A stretch of DNA of 64,000 nucleotides from Lachnospiraceae bacterium NC2008 (lineage in GTDB: Bacteria; Bacillota; Clostridia; Lachnospirales; Lachnospiraceae), in assembly GCA_000687675.1 (NCBI GenBank), contig JHWS01000008.1, positions 1 to 64,000 of the forward strand, given 5' to 3'. The notes beneath the pieces were generated by a model that did not search any database, was not told where the DNA came from, and saw nothing but the letters and a program-made list of their open reading frames with translations. The translations under genes were made by a program, and so were the position numbers. Below are positions 55,322 to 64,000 of this stretch, in pieces. Within the stretch, counting starts at the first letter, position 1. Every line of letters begins with the position of its first letter.

Positions 55322-56239
55322 CTAGAATGTTTTAAATTCCCCTATGCCCCACTCTGTGACTTCACCTACATTGCCATATATTTTTTCAATCACCTTATTT
55401 GAACGGTCCCAGTCACCCTGGTCAGCCCAGTCTGACGTATATGACTTGAATGTAAGCTTAGCAAACACTGGTAAATGTTCTTTTTCTACATACATATTTC
55501 CTTTCCAGAAAATATCTTCAAAATAATCCTGAGTATAATCAGATTCCATAACATCATTGAATTCTTTTCGAATAGTTGATGTTATATCTTCATCCCCTGA
55601 TCCACATGTCCATGTATCAAGAACAAGATTAAGCTTACCATCATCTTCCATCTCAACTATGTACATATGATAATCAACGCCGTCACTAAATGTGTATGCT
55701 GTACTTCTTGCTTCGATTAGAATAGCATCCTTACCATCTGGCATAGTTATATTTGAAAACAGAACATTGCTAATGTCTGAGATAATAAAAAATCCTTCAA
55801 GAGTTACACTTCCATCTGTAACGAAGCTGCCATCAGATGCAGTTCCAATTGATGATAATATTAGTTCATTATTAGAACTATCTAAAGAAACTGTTACCAG
55901 CTTATTATCACCAAGATAGGTATATCCTATAATCCCATCTTCAGAAGTAACTATTGGATATAATCCTGAATTATCTTTATATCCAATACTCAGCTGATAT
56001 TTATTATCATCTAAAATCTTCTGACTTTTAATATAAGTATCATAGTCAATTTCTTGTGACTTATTTGTTTTAGGTTCAGTTTTTCCATTTGTGTTTACAT
56101 CGGCATTGGCATCTATCGCTGTACTAACCTCTGTTTCAGATTTCCTATTTCTACTGTTATCATCAGAGTTCTTTCCGCAAGCTGTTAAAGCTGTAGTTAA
56201 AATAAGTCCTAGTAAAATTGCTATATTTTTCTTTTTCAT
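55322..56239 (-). CDS. Lipoprotein, unknown function
   Basis: 305 residues. Lipobox LTAC, Ser/Asn/Thr-rich linker (about 24-65), then a C-terminal domain with alternating beta pattern (YQLSIGYKDNSGLYPIVTSEDG, GKDAILIEARSTAYTFSDGVDYHMYIVEMEDDGKLNLVLDTWTCGSGDED). No family recognised. It follows another lipoprotein gene by 28 bp and precedes a terminator, so the two are probably co-transcribed. Confidence 0.75.
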   Translation of the reverse strand: MKKKNIAILLGLILTTALTACGKNSDDNSRNRKSETEVSTAIDANADVNTNGKTEPKTNKSQEIDYDTYIKSQKILDDNKYQLSIGYKDNSGLYPIVTSEDGIIGYTYLGDNKLVTVSLDSSNNELILSSIGTASDGSFVTDGSVTLEGFFIISDISNVLFSNITMPDGKDAILIEARSTAYTFSDGVDYHMYIVEMEDDGKLNLVLDTWTCGSGDEDITSTIRKEFNDVMESDYTQDYFEDIFWKGNMYVEKEHLPVFAKLTFKSYTSDWADQGDWDRSNKVIEKIYGNVGEVTEWGIGEFKTF

Positions 56240-56267
56240 GTCTTTCCTCTTTTAGTCAAATATAGTA

Positions 56268-56963
56268 TTAATCAACATAAACGCCATCCCAGTAATATTC
56301 ATTGATAACGTCTCCTGTATAGGCATTTACTTTTATGCAACTATACTCATTTATTTTAAATTCATAATATAATCCATCAAACTCATTATAGTATAAACCA
56401 TATGTTCCTGTAATTGGTTCTTCGTTTGTATTCTCAAAAATCTTATCTTTATTATCTTCTGCAAGGTTATATACTGTATCAAAAACAGAAGCAACAGGGA
56501 TAATATCACTTGAATTAATATTTAATCTATAAGGTGTATCATTTAGGCCATACCACTGATATGTTCCATCCCTACCTTCTATAGCTTCATATAATAAATC
56601 AACAACTATTGCGCCTTCTTTGCAGAAATAACCATTAACTCTAAGACTTCCGTCAGCCATGCTATTGCCATAACCTGTGAAATAAATATCAAAATCAATT
56701 GATTCATCCGCTTCTTTTAATATTTTTAATATTTCCTTTTTGGTAGACTTATCCACATATACCCTATCAAAATATGTTTCATCAATATATGTATGATTAC
56801 CTATCTTATCAAGTTTAATTTGTTCGAATGGTACTGATGACTTTGTAACCGAATCTTTTGAAGTATCTCTTTTTCGACGTCTTCCTTCTTCTTCCCCACA
56901 AGCAGTCATAGCCAGTGCCAAGGTGCAAATTAAAACTAATAAAATACTAAACTTCTTTTTCAT
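56268..56963 (-). CDS. Lipoprotein, unknown function
   Basis: 231 residues. Lipobox MTAC, a short basic stretch (GRRRKRDTSK), then a globular region whose C-terminus (YYNEFDGLYYEFKINEYSCIKVNAYTGDVINEYYWDG) resembles PepSY-like tails that end in a 'KVNAYTGEV' motif. Function unknown. GGGAG lies upstream of the ATG. First of a two-lipoprotein operon. Confidence 0.75.
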   Translation of the reverse strand: MKKKFSILLVLICTLALAMTACGEEEGRRRKRDTSKDSVTKSSVPFEQIKLDKIGNHTYIDETYFDRVYVDKSTKKEILKILKEADESIDFDIYFTGYGNSMADGSLRVNGYFCKEGAIVVDLLYEAIEGRDGTYQWYGLNDTPYRLNINSSDIIPVASVFDTVYNLAEDNKDKIFENTNEEPITGTYGLYYNEFDGLYYEFKINEYSCIKVNAYTGDVINEYYWDGVYVD

Positions 56964-57043
56964 AATCGCCCACTCCCAATATTTTTTAACTAGTTACTAT
57001 AGTATATACGGATGGGGATTAAAACTTTTATGGTAAAAATATA

Positions 57044-57075
57044 AAATCCAGAAATAATTCCTTACTTCTGGATTT
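57044..57075 (-). terminator. Terminator of the PF06541-like membrane protein gene
   Basis: A 10-bp stem (57044-57053 with 57066-57075), 12-nt loop, followed by a T-rich stretch on the minus strand. Confidence 0.85.
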
Positions 57076-57095
57076 CTATGTAAAACACATTAGCT

Positions 57096-57863
57096 TTATC
57101 CCTTAAGTTCCCTAATCTTATCCTTAAGAGCATCAGTTATATGAACGATATTCATTAGGTTTTTACCATGTTTTCTAACCTTGCCTGGCATAAATCTACG
57201 GATTCTGAAAAGCATCCTCTTTTGATTAAGTGTTAGCTTTTCTGCATATGAGACTACAAGTTGCTTAGTAGATGCAAGCTTTTCGTAGTTCTCCTGTGCC
57301 CTAATATTAAACTCTTCATGCATCTTCTCAACTTCAGTTAAAAGCGCAGAAAGGCTAGCCTCAGTTAGTGCAAAATCAGCCCCAAAGAGTATTGCAAATA
57401 TAAGAGCAAACACTTCATAAACAAGAGGATTTATAGCTTCATGCATACCATTAACAAAAGGAATAAGATACTTCACAATAGCAACGCCAGCAAGACCAAA
57501 ACCTATACTTACTGGCACGCAGATTCTGCCCTGTATATTAAGTGGCATCTTACTATAATCCCACCATCTGGCATGGAACCTCTTTTCAAGTACCCATGAA
57601 GTCCCAAACTCTGCAACTGCACTTGCAAGGTAGCTTACTACAAATATGCCCCATACCGGAAAATCTGGCGACGAAAGAAAACTAATAGAGCTAAATGCTG
57701 CCGATGCAGCTACTACACATGATCCATATATAGGACAAATAGGTCCAAACAAGAATCCCCTGTCAGCCCACTTTTTTTCCTTAGCAGAACAATATATGGA
57801 CTCCCATATCCAGCCAAGAAAACTATAAAAAATAAATTCTACAAATAACTGCGAAATCGCCAT
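57096..57863 (-). CDS. Putative ABC-transporter-type membrane protein (PF06541/CmpB-like)
   Basis: 255 residues with about five helices. The N-terminus (FVEFIFYSFLGWIWESIYCSAKEKKWADRGFLFGPICPIYG) and GTSWVLEKRFHARWWDYSKMPLNIQGRICVPVSIGFG are hallmarks of the PF06541 family, named a putative ABC permease without experimental proof. Common in Lachnospiraceae. No ATPase lies next to it. C-terminal 70 residues are soluble and basic. Confidence 0.88.
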   Translation of the reverse strand: MAISQLFVEFIFYSFLGWIWESIYCSAKEKKWADRGFLFGPICPIYGSCVVAASAAFSSISFLSSPDFPVWGIFVVSYLASAVAEFGTSWVLEKRFHARWWDYSKMPLNIQGRICVPVSIGFGLAGVAIVKYLIPFVNGMHEAINPLVYEVFALIFAILFGADFALTEASLSALLTEVEKMHEEFNIRAQENYEKLASTKQLVVSYAEKLTLNQKRMLFRIRRFMPGKVRKHGKNLMNIVHITDALKDKIRELKG

Positions 57864-57897
57864 CTACTATCCCTCATCCATCCATAATAATATATAA

Positions 57898-57923
57898 AAG
57901 CGCTGTAGTAATCTACAACGCTT
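57898..57923 (-). terminator. Terminator of the 57950-59956 cyclase gene
   Basis: An 11-bp stem with one mismatch (57898-57908 with 57913-57923), loop of 4, then TTATATATTATT on the minus strand. Confidence 0.8.
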
Positions 57924-57949
57924 CACCTTCACACCATACGTTCTATTAA

Positions 57950-59956
57950 TTACTCTTTCAAACGCTTCTTATCTTCATACATCTCTCTGTCGGCACGTTC
58001 AAAAACATCTGATATTAAATTATCACTTGCCGGGATATATTCTGACATACCGGATGCAAGAATCGGTCCTGAGCCTGTTTTTGCATTATCAAGAATCTTC
58101 GAGCGAAGCTTTTTCATAAGTTCTGCTCTATTAGTATAATCATCTCCACGTAAAAATACTGTAAATTCATCGCCACCTATTCGAAATACCGGGCTATGGG
58201 CAAAAATATCACATAAAACCTTTGCCGTTTGCTTTATATACTCATCGCCTGCATTGTGACCTTCAGTATCATTAACCAGCTTAAGATTATTGGCATCGCA
58301 TACAACAAGACCAAAAGGCAGATAATCAAGCCCCTTATTAATGTTTTCCTGAACTGATTTTTCAAGTTCCTTATAGGCAGTCTTGTTTTTGACACCAGTT
58401 AGTTCATCTCGTCTGGCTAGTTCTTTTTCATTGCTAAGAGCTTTAAGATGCTCCCTCTCCCTTTTAACTTCATCATCGATATTAACAATACCAAAAATAT
58501 AATGAATACCATCGTTAGTCTTATGAGTAGTCATCCTTACATAGTGAACAGAATCAGGTGCCACAATTCTATAATCGATAGAAGTCATCTTTCGTTCACT
58601 AAGAGAACTGATTATATAGTCTTTATCTATATATCCAAGCACCATATCCCGGTCAGCTTTATAAACTATCTTTTTAATATCCAATATGGAATCCCCAAAG
58701 AAATCCTCCCCGGAATATTTCATATCAAGCCTGCCATATATGTTTTTACACTCGTAGCTTATATAATTCGAATTCTCTATATTTACGTAATATAAAATAT
58801 CATAGTTTGATGCCAGACTTTCCGCTATCTGAGTAAATGTTGCATAACTCTTTTGAGTTTCTTTGCGAATGTTCTCAGCAACAATTTCATCTTCAATATC
58901 CTTTTCGTATAAAACAAAATGTTTATTGTCATGTGCTCGCATCAATGTAAACAGGAAAAATCTAGACTGTCCATCAATCATAAGCCTGTATTTATAAGAA
59001 AATGACTTTCTGCCCTCAAGACTCTTGAGCATAGCATCCTTTTTATGAATACTCTTGGCAAATTCTCTGTCGTCAGGATGAACAAACTTATCAACATTCA
59101 CTTCCGTCTCACTGTAAAAGTCTTTACCAACTACAGGAACATTCATAGCTTCATATCTCTGACTTTTCACAAACTCTCTGAACTCTCCTGTATCTATCCT
59201 TATGTAATACATAGCGTCATAATCTTTTGCAAGTCCAGAAGCAATATGATCATATATTTCTTTTTCCTTCTTTTCTCCTGCTTCAACAAATGAATGCACT
59301 ACACATATGCTGATAATAAGCCCCGCTGCATATGTGGGATATAAAGGTTCCAAAATCTGCAGCACTAAAAACAGCTCCATAACAAGACATGTTGTACCTA
59401 AGGCCAAATATCTGACTTTTTCAGCTCCAGATGTTAATCTTGCGATATATATCATGTAGATTAAGGCCGCAAAATAGAGACATATTTGCAGAATAAAAGC
59501 AATATGCCTTCCCGGTTCCATAATATATTCATGTTTATTGTTAAATGAAAAAATAAATGGATAAAAATAGTTAATTAATAGATATATAATTCCAAGAACA
59601 AATATAAATAACGCTGAATGATATAAAAACCTGCTTTTCCTTTTCTTTGAAGCCATATAAGTAACAACACAGCGCATCCATGTAAGCATGGTAAGAAACA
59701 TGAAGAAGAAATACAGCAAACAGTCAATATATAATAAATAGAATATAGAATCTACTTCATGATAGTTATAAAGAATCCCCCATCCTATATCAGAGATAAA
59801 ATAACAGTTTGTTGCTATAAGAAATAATCTGTAACTGAAAAAAGTATTTTTTTCATCATCATTTTTCGATTGAAGAACACTTTTTCTAAAAAGTATTCCA
59901 CGATTAATTATGAAATTAAGAATTAAAGCCAATAAACTTATAAAAGAGTAAGTCAT
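57950..59956 (-). CDS. Large membrane diguanylate cyclase (7-8 TM + PAS-like + GGDEF)
   Basis: About 668 residues from the ATG at 59956. Seven or eight helices (to about 230) resemble those of the hybrid kinase and the 49207 cyclase. Two repeated PAS-like segments follow (DYDAMYYIRIDTGEFREFVKSQRYEAM and NYDILYYVNIENSNYISYECKNIYG). The GGDEF domain is intact (FRIGGDEFTVFL; DELTGVKNKTAY). No RxxD I-site. An AGGAG lies 14 bases before the ATG, a long spacing; a TTG at 60022 would add 22 residues with no ribosome site. Confidence 0.9.
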   Translation of the reverse strand: MTYSFISLLALILNFIINRGILFRKSVLQSKNDDEKNTFFSYRLFLIATNCYFISDIGWGILYNYHEVDSIFYLLYIDCLLYFFFMFLTMLTWMRCVVTYMASKKRKSRFLYHSALFIFVLGIIYLLINYFYPFIFSFNNKHEYIMEPGRHIAFILQICLYFAALIYMIYIARLTSGAEKVRYLALGTTCLVMELFLVLQILEPLYPTYAAGLIISICVVHSFVEAGEKKEKEIYDHIASGLAKDYDAMYYIRIDTGEFREFVKSQRYEAMNVPVVGKDFYSETEVNVDKFVHPDDREFAKSIHKKDAMLKSLEGRKSFSYKYRLMIDGQSRFFLFTLMRAHDNKHFVLYEKDIEDEIVAENIRKETQKSYATFTQIAESLASNYDILYYVNIENSNYISYECKNIYGRLDMKYSGEDFFGDSILDIKKIVYKADRDMVLGYIDKDYIISSLSERKMTSIDYRIVAPDSVHYVRMTTHKTNDGIHYIFGIVNIDDEVKREREHLKALSNEKELARRDELTGVKNKTAYKELEKSVQENINKGLDYLPFGLVVCDANNLKLVNDTEGHNAGDEYIKQTAKVLCDIFAHSPVFRIGGDEFTVFLRGDDYTNRAELMKKLRSKILDNAKTGSGPILASGMSEYIPASDNLISDVFERADREMYEDKKRLKE

Positions 59957-60033
59957 ATTACTATAATGCTCTCCTGGTCCACTTTTATAATATAGCCACC
60001 GCTTAACGCTCGATAACCCCAATCGTAAGATAA

Positions 60034-60042
60034 ATTATATCA
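60034..60042 (-). promoter_or_regulatory. Extended -10 promoter of the large cyclase gene
   Basis: TGATATAAT on the minus strand; its -35 region falls in the 3' end of the preceding gene and is weak. Confidence 0.5.
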
Positions 60043-60050
60043 TAAAAACA

Positions 60051-61193
60051 TTAATACTCTTCAAGGAAATTATGTCTTACGCCATCTTTCTTGTATTCAA
60101 CAATAGTATCAAGATTAACATTCTCAACGCTTCTGAATATGTTGTACTCAATAAAAGGATTGGTTTCCTTAAGCTGGGCGATTAACTTCTTAGTTTCAAG
60201 TCGCTTACTTGAGGTAGTACCATCCTCATGACAGGTTGTACAGGTTTCTGTAAAGTGGCATGCACACTGAAGAAAATGAAGTTCATTATAATCTCTCCAT
60301 GCACAGATATCTGCTTCCCTAATAAGATAAAGAGGTCTTATAAGCTCCATTCCCTCAAAATTGGAACTGTGAAGCTTAGGCATCATAGTCTGAACCTGAC
60401 CTCCGTATAACATTCCCATCAAGATAGTTTCTATCACATCATCAAAATGATGACCGAGGGCTATCTTATTGCAGCCAAGTTCTTTTGCCTTACTGTAGAG
60501 GTAGCCTCTTCTCATCCTTGCGCAGAGATAACATGGGCTCTTTTCTATAGTATCTACAGTATCAAATATAGTACTTTCAAACACAGTTATAGGAATACCA
60601 AGAGCCTTGGCATTGCTTTCTATAAGAGCCCTGTTTTCCTTATTATACCCGGGATCCATAACAAGAAAGGTTAGTTCAAAATTCACCTGTCTGTGTTTTT
60701 TTATCTCCTGAAAGAGCTTTGCCATAAGCATAGAGTCCTTGCCCCCGGATATACAGACAGCAATATGGTCTCCTTCTTCAATAAGCCTGTAGGTTTTAAC
60801 AGCTTTGGCAAATTGCGAAAAAATTTGCTTATGGAACTTTTTCTGAATACTAGCTTCCGCTTTCTTTCTCTTTTCTTCTATATCTTCCTGGCTCTTCATA
60901 CCAGACCTGATATAGCCAACATATCCCTCAGCAAGGCTGTAACAATCTCTGCCCTCAAGATATTCGAGGCTATCATCAAGTTCTCTGGACATACGGCCAA
61001 TCTCACAATAAAAAACCAACTTAGTTTCCTTTGGAATATCAGCAAGTTCCTTACTGCTTTCCAGGTCTTCAACATATATGTTAATAGCCTCAGGCATCAT
61101 GCCATAAGCTACAAGTCCCTCATCTCTTATATCAATTAGTTTATAAGACTCTTTTGGAAGATTTTTTAATTCATCATATGTTATTTCTTTCAT
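60051..61193 (-). CDS. Rhodanese-TtcA-like fusion, sulfur-transfer tRNA thiolation enzyme
   Basis: 380 residues. An N-terminal rhodanese domain (1-100) with candidate persulfide Cys63 in YCEIGRMS is fused to a PP-loop ATPase domain with SGGKDS (149-154). Cys221 and Cys224 (CYLC) and a later CxC/CxxC set (310, 312, 318, 321) fit the TtcA-type Fe-S or catalytic cysteines; GHHFDDVIET is typical of TtcA. TtcA makes 2-thiocytidine in tRNA. The fused rhodanese would supply sulfur directly. The exact tRNA position is not determined by sequence. Confidence 0.88.
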   Translation of the reverse strand: MKEITYDELKNLPKESYKLIDIRDEGLVAYGMMPEAINIYVEDLESSKELADIPKETKLVFYCEIGRMSRELDDSLEYLEGRDCYSLAEGYVGYIRSGMKSQEDIEEKRKKAEASIQKKFHKQIFSQFAKAVKTYRLIEEGDHIAVCISGGKDSMLMAKLFQEIKKHRQVNFELTFLVMDPGYNKENRALIESNAKALGIPITVFESTIFDTVDTIEKSPCYLCARMRRGYLYSKAKELGCNKIALGHHFDDVIETILMGMLYGGQVQTMMPKLHSSNFEGMELIRPLYLIREADICAWRDYNELHFLQCACHFTETCTTCHEDGTTSSKRLETKKLIAQLKETNPFIEYNIFRSVENVNLDTIVEYKKDGVRHNFLEEY

Positions 61194-61304
61194 CTATATA
61201 GCTCCAATACGGTTATATGCTTATCTATTATACTTTATTTCTCTGTATATAATAAGCTTTTAAGAATATATTTCAACAATTAACATTAGCGGAATTATTG
61301 TATG

Positions 61305-61313
61305 TAACGTTAG
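61305..61313. promoter_or_regulatory. TAACGTTAG box, copy 1 (operator candidate)
   Basis: CTAACGTTACATAC on the minus strand in the 239-bp divergent region upstream of the rhodanese-TtcA gene. The same core occurs at 62871-62879. The rest of this spacer shows only AT-rich DNA with weak promoter-like words. Confidence 0.35.
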
Positions 61314-61432
61314 TTAATATGCACTATCAAACACAGTTTTATCCCTGCTTTAGTTTAACATTTTGCACAATTTTTATTGTAAAAGTATTGATGTAATGAT
61401 ATCTTATATTCTAGAAATTATGGGAGCATGAC

Positions 61433-62029
61433 ATGAAAGAAAAGATTAAAAAAATCCTTCCAATAGTTAAACAGGTTATATTTATTGCTGTACTACTTGC
61501 TGGTGTAGTATGGCTATCAATTTTAGCATACAAAAAATATACCTATTATCGTCCTATGAAAGTTATGAAGAAGTTTATGGAAGCTTCGATTAATAACGAC
61601 GTAGAAGGAATTGAAGCATGCTGCCATCCATATTTTTATGATCGTATTAAGCCTGTGGCATTAAGCGACGCTGCCAGATTTGAAGAATATAGAAAGAACG
61701 GAGCCAAGATTAGTTATAAAATCACTAGCCTTAATATTGACACTGATTCTGATGACAAATGGGAAAAATATACAAAAGAAAAAATAGTATATAAATGGGA
61801 ACATAAGACTAATCATATAGCAGATGCCAATCTTGATGATATTAATTTCGATATTAATAAATGGACCAATAGGGCTACTATTGATATTGAAGTAACAATA
61901 GAAGTGCCAAAACACAAAGAATTAAACACACAATATTATTGTGCATATAGATTAGTTGAAATTGATAACAAATGGTATGTTTTTAATACTTATAGAAACG
62001 AAGACGATAACTACGAGTGTTATTGGTAA
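61433..62029 (+). CDS. Single-pass membrane protein with NTF2-like (DUF4878-type) extracellular domain
   Basis: 198 residues. One N-terminal transmembrane helix (about 12-33) is followed by an extracytoplasmic domain starting VMKKFMEASINNDVEGIEACCHPYFYDRI and ending YCAYRLVEIDNKWYVFNTY. This pattern is typical of NTF2-like DUF4878 proteins. Function unknown. GGGAG lies 7-8 bases before the ATG. It is divergent from the rhodanese-TtcA gene, with a weak promoter (TTGTAA-17-TATCTT) upstream. Confidence 0.75.
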   Translation: MKEKIKKILPIVKQVIFIAVLLAGVVWLSILAYKKYTYYRPMKVMKKFMEASINNDVEGIEACCHPYFYDRIKPVALSDAARFEEYRKNGAKISYKITSLNIDTDSDDKWEKYTKEKIVYKWEHKTNHIADANLDDINFDINKWTNRATIDIEVTIEVPKHKELNTQYYCAYRLVEIDNKWYVFNTYRNEDDNYECYW

Positions 62030-62053
62030 TGTTACTAATAAAATATTTATAAT

Positions 62054-62800
62054 TTAATACAGTATCACCGCTTCACTTGTCCTATTTTCAATTATGTAGT
62101 CTATTAATTTCCTCCCATAGGATGGATTTAACCAAACTTTATAACGTAAATCATCTCCAAACCACCCATCAGTTATAATGTCTATGCTCAACACATCCTC
62201 TCGACCTTCCTTAGGCTTTTTTTCAATAATATAAAATCTATCAGAACCATTGTGAACCCAAAAGCTTGAAGCAATATACCAATCTAAACTATCTTTCTTA
62301 AAATTAACTTTATTCCAATCGCTTGGTTCTTCAGCACATCTTGGATCAAATACAATTTTATAATCTTCGTTGTAATCAAATTCAACTGTATATCCATATT
62401 TATTACGCATTTTGGGATCATCAACTTTAAATAAATACCAGTCAGCTTGATAGAATGCACGTCCCACATCTTCTAGAAAAGTTAATTTTTCCTCATTAAA
62501 AGAACCTAAAGCTTTATAATTCTTTTTAAATCCAATTGGATTTACTAATAATTTATAAAATGAGAGTATGAGAGCTATTCCAAATAGTACCAAACATGAA
62601 ATAGTAAAGATTCCATTCTGCCTTTCAGACTTATTTTCATCCTGCAAGTGTACTGCAATTAAGGCTATAAACAATCCAAAGAATCCAAACCAAAACCACA
62701 TTCTGAGATGATCATATCCCAGTGCCTCAGCTCTTTCTTCAGTAATTACAGCAAATCCAATTCCGAATAAACAATATCCTATAACAATTATTGCTAACAT
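62054..62800 (-). CDS. Membrane protein, unknown function
   Basis: 248 residues. Three helices (about 2-20, 33-52, 66-86; FAVITEERAEALGYDHLRMWFWFGFFGLFIALIAV) precede a soluble C-terminal domain of about 150 residues rich in aromatic residues (LFKVDDPKMRNKYGYTVEFDYNEDYKIVFDPRC, VLSIDIITDGWFGDDLRYKVWLNPSYGRKLIDYI). No family recognised. It has its own promoter at 62835-62863 and converges on the 61433 gene. Confidence 0.7.
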   Translation of the reverse strand: MLAIIVIGYCLFGIGFAVITEERAEALGYDHLRMWFWFGFFGLFIALIAVHLQDENKSERQNGIFTISCLVLFGIALILSFYKLLVNPIGFKKNYKALGSFNEEKLTFLEDVGRAFYQADWYLFKVDDPKMRNKYGYTVEFDYNEDYKIVFDPRCAEEPSDWNKVNFKKDSLDWYIASSFWVHNGSDRFYIIEKKPKEGREDVLSIDIITDGWFGDDLRYKVWLNPSYGRKLIDYIIENRTSEAVILY

Positions 62801-62834
62801 ATTAAAAACCCCTTATGTTAATGTGCCTAAAGCG

Positions 62835-62879
62835 ACTATAACATAAAGGGTTTAAGCTAACAATAGTACATAACGTTAG
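62835..62879 (-). promoter_or_regulatory. Promoter of the 62054 gene with overlapping TAACGTTAG box (copy 2)
   Basis: -35 TTGTTA (62858-62863), 17-bp spacer, -10 TATAGT (62835-62840) with TGT extension. Just upstream CTAAC...GTTAG arms span the -35 and include TAACGTTAG (62871-62879), shared with the box near 61.3 kb. Confidence 0.55.
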
Positions 62880-62960
62880 TTATTTTACCTCTGTTCCACC
62901 CCACTCTACTACTGTGAAGCCATTTCTTTCAAATGTTTCAAATCGTTCCATATTTACCAT
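62880..62960 (-). CDS. 26-codon ORF, possible remnant of a gene 3' end
   Basis: ATG at 62960 and TAA at 62880, starting three bases after the 62964 stop. It reads MVNMERFETFERNGF and ends in VVEWGGTEVK. That well-formed soluble-protein tail suggests the end of a longer conserved protein, truncated here, or a small coupled ORF. No good ribosome site. Confidence 0.3.
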   Translation of the reverse strand: MVNMERFETFERNGFTVVEWGGTEVK

Positions 62961-62963
62961 TTC

Positions 62964-63500
62964 TCAAGCCCATTCGTTCCATATATACTCTATATATACA
63001 GGCGATGCACAGAAAGCAATAAACGCCCCGATAAACAGATTTAAAATGTAATATCCAATAAGAACTTTATTAATCTTTTTCTCTTTTTTTCTAGTTATAA
63101 ATGAATGAATCATTAGAATTGCTAATATTATAAAAAAAATGAAATTTACATGAGCAAACCATAAAGAAGTATTTTCTAATTCTAAGCTAATAACAAAGTT
63201 CTCTCCATGATAATTTCCAAAGGTGTTAACAATAATAGATTCTATTTCATCAAGAGGGTAATAATATGGAAATAATCTAATTTCTTCCACAAATCCCAAT
63301 ACTGTAGCAATATTTCCCAAGTAATATATTAAACTTAGTACAATAACAGCTACATCTAAATAAATAATTTTATTTTCCATTTTATTGGTATTATTATATT
63401 TTTTGTTTTCTATTAGTGTACCAACATATACAATGAACGCTGTTACACATACAGAAGCAAGCAAAGCTTGAAATATCATAAACCAATCCCAAAACTCCAT
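62964..63500 (-). CDS. Four-helix membrane protein, unknown function
   Basis: 178 residues with helices at about 8-28, 45-68, 115-133 and 145-168 and an extracytoplasmic loop between the second and third. No motif recognised. It follows the metallophosphoesterase gene by about 50 bp. Codon use is AT-rich like its neighbours. Confidence 0.65.
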   Translation of the reverse strand: MEFWDWFMIFQALLASVCVTAFIVYVGTLIENKKYNNTNKMENKIIYLDVAVIVLSLIYYLGNIATVLGFVEEIRLFPYYYPLDEIESIIVNTFGNYHGENFVISLELENTSLWFAHVNFIFFIILAILMIHSFITRKKEKKINKVLIGYYILNLFIGAFIAFCASPVYIEYIWNEWA

Positions 63501-63549
63501 ATAAAACTCCTATTCCCCCTCATTCATTACCCCACAATTATCTGTTATA

Positions 63550-64000
63550 CTAATTTATATCTATTACTACAATTTCTGGGTGGTTAAAAAATCTTGGCGC
63601 AATTGTGCTTTCTCTTGCAAGTCCCCTGCTTACAACCATATTGCTACCATTGGACAAGGTATATAATCCACTAACATATTCAGCCATAAAGCCCTGGCTT
63701 GGAGCATATACTCCCTTGTTTATAAATGGTATCCTAATCTGTCCTGCATGAGCATGCCCAGCAACTATTAAGTCAAAATCATAGTTCTCATAAACATCTA
63801 CTTTTTCTGGTCTATGAGTAACAAGTATACGGATATGAGATTCATCTGTCTTAGAATATGCAGCGTCTAACTGATCTTTCCACTCTTTATCAGTTAAATC
63901 ATTAGGATCATCAATACCACATATATCTAAAGTATTGCCCGCTATAGTTATAGTCTCACAATCACCTGCAAGCACATGAACACCAACAGACTCCATATAG
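63550..64000 (-). CDS. Calcineurin-like metallophosphoesterase, C-terminal part
   Basis: The frame stays open through the right edge (the codon before the internal Met is Tyr), so the N-terminus is outside. The visible 150 residues hold late metal motifs: VTHRPEK and VAGHAHAGQIRIPF (GHxH), and a tail ending MVVSRGLARESTIAPRFFNHPEIVVIDI. These match the YkuE/YaeI branch, often membrane-tethered phosphoesterases. Substrate unknown. Confidence 0.88.
   Translation of the reverse strand, partial: YMESVGVHVLAGDCETITIAGNTLDICGIDDPNDLTDKEWKDQLDAAYSKTDESHIRILVTHRPEKVDVYENYDFDLIVAGHAHAGQIRIPFINKGVYAPSQGFMAEYVSGLYTLSNGSNMVVSRGLARESTIAPRFFNHPEIVVIDIN

Overview
The window looks like the chromosome of an anaerobic, low-GC Firmicute of the Lachnospiraceae type (Butyrivibrio/Pseudobutyrivibrio-like). 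I infer this from AT-rich intergenic DNA, AGGAGG-type ribosome binding sites, consensus SigA promoters, a ChvE-type multiple-sugar ABC transporter, CheV, a KtrAB potassium system and five diguanylate cyclases. Almost every gene is on the minus strand. Only a PHP phosphatase (39199-40014) and a small membrane protein (61433-62029) are on the plus strand.

Region by region, in transcription order (right to left inside each block). 1-6.3 kb: an acidic partial protein, CheV, a lipoprotein, an OmpR-type two-component pair with a PhoP-like box, an Ala/Glu-rich membrane protein and NrdR. 6.3-12 kb: pnp, rpsO, an SH3b-NlpC/P60 wall hydrolase and a Na/Pi cotransporter. 12.2-20.4 kb: the translation/transcription operon rimP-nusA-(L7Ae-like)-infB-rbfA-nrnA-truB-ribF. 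20.4-24.8 kb: a 7TM hybrid histidine kinase, then pgk and tpiA separated by a repeat-rich spacer. 24.8-37.9 kb: a sugar block containing a membrane-anchored sugar-binding protein, LytS, YesN and a XylF-like lipoprotein (sensing), chvE-mmsA-mmsB (uptake), and two diguanylate cyclases, one carrying a cytoplasmic LacI-type sugar-sensor domain. 38-45.5 kb: gapA, the PHP phosphatase, xerD, a NUDIX hydrolase, rqc2 and an aminotransferase. 45.6-50.9 kb: a zinc ABC operon with a His/Cys-rich small protein, a diguanylate cyclase and a TetR regulator. 51-64 kb: more cyclases, ktrAB, a run of lipoproteins, a PF06541-type membrane protein, a rhodanese-TtcA fusion, unrecognised membrane proteins and a partial metallophosphoesterase.

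The least explained feature is a set of dispersed structured intergenic elements. Three copies (near 8.6, 20.25 and 37.9 kb) plus a stub (6.27 kb) share one architecture: an outer stem, an inner CGGC-loop-GCCG hairpin, an invariant-length 11-nt internal loop containing A(A/G)GTA, and a second variable hairpin. Stem sequences differ between copies but pairing is largely kept. Each sits directly after the T-tract of a terminator hairpin in the same orientation. Two longer near-palindromes (40059-40197 and 43896-44069) occupy the same type of site. In the rimP-nusA-infB operon one copy lies inside the predicted mRNA leader, downstream of both a strong promoter and a terminator-like hairpin.
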